Assembly (NCBI RefSeq): GCF_009727055.1
Contig: NC_052349.1
Coordinates: 96,001,839-96,065,838, forward strand
DNA length: 64,000 nucleotides
Reading direction: 5' to 3'
DNA from: Benincasa hispida
Lineage: Eukaryota > Streptophyta > Magnoliopsida > Cucurbitales > Cucurbitaceae
The notes under the pieces were generated by a model that did not search any database, had not been told where the DNA came from, and saw nothing but the letters and a program-made list of their open reading frames with translations. The translations under genes were made by a program, and so were the position numbers. Positions 60,511 through 64,000 of this stretch are shown in pieces; the stretch's first letter is position 1; every line of letters starts with the position of its first letter.

Positions 60511-62415
60511 AACGATATACGTTGTTCGGCTTATTAATGTCTACATCCACGGGAAGGAGGGAGATTTTTATTAAGAGCTAAGTCACAGATTCTTTCTTTT
60601 ACAGATTTCAAGTTCTTCTTGAAGTTTTTTTTGTATTGTGTTCTACAAAGTTTGTAAATGATGAGTATTTATACTAATTTCTGATACAAGTAGTTACGAT
60701 AAATGACTGTAAAAGACAAAAAAAATGTAAAATAGTTCTTCAATGTTGAATATTTGAGCTTATAATCTTCATGAAAATATGAAAACAATACAGTAAAGAA
60801 AGAATGAAACTTCTTTATGAAAAAGTTCTCAAATTCCCACTAACATATGCACTCATTGCTCCCATGAACATTGCCAAGTACAAAGCCCATGCATCTCTTT
60901 TATCCCAAAAGTCACTTAGTGGAGAGATAGAAGAGAGAAATTTTCAAATATATATATTTATGTATATGTATATATATATAATAGAGAGAAGTTAGTTAAT
61001 TACTAGAATAGCCATGGATTAACAATAATAATTTATTGTTAGCACTTTTGTCGGCTAAGTAATTGGATTGAGAGAGCGATGATGGAAGAATGACGATAGA
61101 GAATTTAGAAATAATCATTATCATAAATCACAAAATTTTATTTTTAGTATATATCCCATTTTTGTTTCTTGACTAAAAAATGACTTTTAATTTGTGTAGT
61201 GGAAAGAGCCCATGCACATTCAATCCTTATCATATAGTTTGTCCCCTCTCCTCAATATCACTCTCTTTATTTTATGTATATATGTACATACAAAATATAC
61301 GATTGCATGGTTAAATCCGAATATAATTTAGACCAAATATATATTGAAGATATATATACAAACTAATTGTAAATATATTGTACTCTTAAATATGAATGTG
61401 AACAATTATCGTAAACCACAACCTAAGTTAATTGTTTTTATGATAATTTCTTAACATCGAGAATAATTATCCATGTATGTCCATTGCTATCACATTACAT
61501 GATATAAAGCATGTTATAAAGGATGTACTGATTATCATTATTATTCATTGGGAATGAGTTCGAGTTTTTGGTCTATTGCAAAATTCCACTCGAAAAATAG
61601 TTTAGGTTATCTCACATGAAGGGTTTTTATATTAAAGGTTATTGTGAGCTTGCAAAATGTAGTTGTAGTAGCAGTGAATTCTTTCCCTAAACGCTTGTCG
61701 GCATCATCATTTGTCTAATCAGATGAACGGATTCGGGTTTCGATAATTGTGCTTGGACATAAATAGAAATACTCTTTACTATTTTCTTTTAGTTTTTTGG
61801 ACCAAAAATTTTAACTTTGTTACTATTTATTAATGTAAACCAATTATAAATCTGGAAAACATTTTCTTCCTTTATTTTATGGGTTGAATTAATTTCAAGT
61901 CTACATGTTTTTCTTTAAATTGATTTGGTTGTATTCATTGAGGAATAATCCAGAAAATAAGATCTTCATCTTCTTATTTTTTCTTTTCTTATCGACACAA
62001 AGTTTTTCTTGTTTTCAATTTTTTTCAATAGAGTGCACGTCTGCAAAGGATATATGGTGTTAACTTTGGAGAGCAACCAACGAGAAATGATTTAACATTG
62101 AGATTGCACTAAATTTTGCTTTATTCAAGGCATTTGTCCTTCCACAACGTAACAATTGCTTGGATCTTACATTTGGTATTACATTGTTAAAGGTGATTAA
62201 TATTGACCAATAAGTAAAGAAAATGTTATATTTGTGATTGGATATTTTAACTATTAATAGTGGAAAGTACTATTACAACAATACATATTTAATATTTTAA
62301 TACAAAAATAAAGTTAACCATTTAAAATTTTCCAAAATATAGTGTATAAAAGAGAACAAACAAAAATATTCAATGAAAACGTGAACCACAATTAATTTGG
62401 TCATAAATTAAAAAG

Positions 62416-62492
62416 GTGTATGAGCTATAGGGATTTGAACCTCTAACCTCAAATAAAGTAATGCATGCTAGTTACTATTGAGCTAAATAGTT
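62416..62492 (-). repeat. tRNA-like relic (A and B boxes)
   Basis: On the minus strand TTTAGCTCAATAGTAACTAGC is followed after about 22 bases by GGTTCAAATCCC, matching tRNA D-arm and T-arm (pol III A and B box) consensus closely. The acceptor stem does not pair well, so this is a tRNA pseudogene or the head of a SINE. Confidence 0.4.
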
Positions 62493-62594
62493 GGAAGCTT
62501 CAATGTCAATTGTTAACACGAGTATCTCATCTTAGTCCCTACATGCTCCTTCAACCCTCTCCTCTTGTTTGGACACATTCATGGAGTTAGAGTT

Positions 62595-64000
62595 TGTTGG
62601 AGTTGATGCCCTAAATCTCGTGGATTCTGTAGTTTGTAATTATAATGTACAAATTATTTATTTATTTAATAAAATATGAGATATTTTTACTCGACAATTA
62701 GTAGCATTAACCCACAAAACCAATAAATTAATATCCAAGGTAATCTTCTGTAGCTTAAACATGTATGTAGAGATATATAGGTGGATCATGTTTAAGTGAT
62801 AACCTAAATGGTCTCTAGTAGATGGATAAAGTTGGCTACCTTATCCTAGTGACACTACGAATACGACCTACTTTGTAGATGTTACAATTGTTGTAAACTG
62901 ATACAAATGATCTGATCTTGATCATTCATGTAGAGACATGTGAGTGGGGGTATTCTATACAAAGTGGTTTGTATATGATTGGACCACGAAATGAATAGTC
63001 TCATTATATAATGTCATTAATAATAGAGACTTACATTTCATCAAAATAACCATAGGTGACATGATCTGAATCTTGAGTGAGTTGTGAACATCTACTTATG
63101 AAGGCAATCCTCTAATTTATAAGGGTGAGAGTGGCTAGATCGTCAACACAATAAACCTACCATTTTCAGGATTCGTCTAATTGGGGAGCTGAGAACACAG
63201 CTACACAAGACGGAATTTACTCCTTCCCTAATGTCAGGGTAAGTAGATAAATTGCTTTCTTAATGGCTGATTTTGAGGCTTGAACTATGTGGCGCCACAC
63301 CCTCTCTTGGCCTGAGAGGGATTTGGTCATAGTTCGACTATGACTTATTTTTCATTAGAGGGATCAGTGGTACTTAAGAAGTTAGATGTAACTATAGGAG
63401 CAAAACGGTAATTTTGTCCCAGCTAACAATTTGTGAAGGGTCGTCGCACTATTGACGGGTTATATCTAATGGATACAGAAATATATTTGTACTGCGAAGA
63501 GTGTAATTGTCAGTCTTTAGTGGAGTGACTGGAAATTAATAAATGTTGAACAATTTAATTATAGCAGTTTAATTAATTATTCAAGTATCATTAAAGCTTC
63601 AATCTACAAGTCCATAAGGTTCCCTTTGTAGCTCAACAGGGATTATGGAGAATTAATTTTGGATTAATTTGAATTGTTCAAATTATTTGAAGGAATTAAT
63701 TATATGTGATATAATTAATATAATGTATTTGATATATTATAATATAAAATATTTTTAGAGAAATTAAGTATTTGAATATGATTCAAATACAAATTATATG
63801 GATGAGATTCATATAGATAAATTGAGTATAAATATGATTTATATAAAATGTCATGCATTATTAAGAGATAAACAAACTATAGTTTATATTGTATTTGATA
63901 CAATATAAAAACTATAGGTTGTGTTATATTTGATATAACATATAGTTTAATATATATTATATGATAAGGTAGTTATCATATAAATATATATATTAAACAA
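62595..64000 (+). repeat. LTR D (element-A family), cut by window edge
   Basis: Starts TGTTGGAGTTGATGCC at 62,595 and follows element A's 5' LTR from 62,838 onward (window position 1 onward). It runs past the edge, so it could be a 5' LTR or a solo LTR. Candidate TSD copy GAGTT is at 62,590-62,594. Confidence 0.85.

Larger units (their letters stand above)
59851..62594 (+). other. Intergenic DNA between CACTA2 and LTR D, no convincing gene
   Basis: Nothing with family homology was recognised. A pyrimidine-rich tract (60,285-60,365) with AACCCTAATG looks like a 5' untranslated leader, but the frame from that ATG closes after 13 codons. There is a 43-base tandem duplication at 60,425-60,510 and TA-rich runs at 60,940-60,985. 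A tRNA-like relic is at 62,420-62,492. The short frames (60,222-60,410; 60,804-60,995) have no known domain. Confidence 0.5.

Overview
This is AT-rich plant nuclear DNA, a block of decayed transposable elements with no intact host gene. The evidence is plant-type Ty1/copia polyproteins (UBN2-type gag, GAG_pre-integrase, integrase, RT, RNase H), initiator-Met-tRNA primer sites, Tat/Athila-like Ty3/gypsy LTRs that begin with a palindrome, and CACTA (En/Spm) elements with TNP2, DUF4218, DUF4216, Transposase_24 and Ulp1-like domains and CACTACAAGAA-type ends. A dicot, possibly a cucurbit, is my guess from the style of the repeats; I could not search a database.

The left 36 kb is a nested stack of LTR retrotransposons that can be peeled by target-site duplications (TSDs). 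The outermost and oldest is copia element B. Its 5' LTR lies off the left edge; its leader, gag and pol run in pieces from 9,579 to about 35,000, and its 3' LTR starts at 35,105. Into B went: element A (before 1 to 9,578, in B's leader); a minus-strand solo LTR S1 (10,353-12,313, TSD TTTAC, in gag); element C (14,375-27,547, perfect TSD ACCTG, between integrase and RT); and solo LTR X (28,304-34,176, TSD T/CGCTA, in RT). X itself carries solo LTR Y (28,555-30,775) and a gypsy-type solo LTR Z (31,110-32,768). Element C carries a minus-strand 5' LTR plus leader stub (about 21,160-24,849) in its RT.

From about 36,900 to 45,564 the DNA is low-complexity and AT-rich. It holds two more solo LTRs with perfect TSDs (copia W 38,789-40,709, AAACT; gypsy V 40,725-42,242, ACCAC), a degenerate GA/CC-rich repeat, a MITE, a foldback element and a possible scrap of a disease-resistance NB-ARC domain.

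From 45,565 to 59,850 there are two CACTA transposons, one inserted in the other. CACTA1 (about 48,495-56,308) has the C-terminal part of TNP2, DUF4218, DUF4216, a Transposase_24-type second protein and an Ulp1-like cysteine protease. Its front end is cut off by another minus-strand copia 5' LTR plus leader stub, and a one-ended gypsy remnant interrupts its middle. CACTA1's 3' terminus at 56,308 abuts the N-terminal TNP2 coding region of CACTA2, which is internally deleted, carries a degenerate tandem repeat and ends at 59,850. The last part is unassigned intergenic DNA and the start of another LTR of the A family (62,595 to the edge).

Every coding region is broken by stops, frameshifts, deletions or insertions, so all are listed as pseudogenes. 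The most notable points are the TSD-resolved nesting, the large number of solo LTRs, three one-ended minus-strand remnants, the dense short-palindrome arrays in copia LTRs and leaders, and a 2-kb untranslated leader kept across the copia families.
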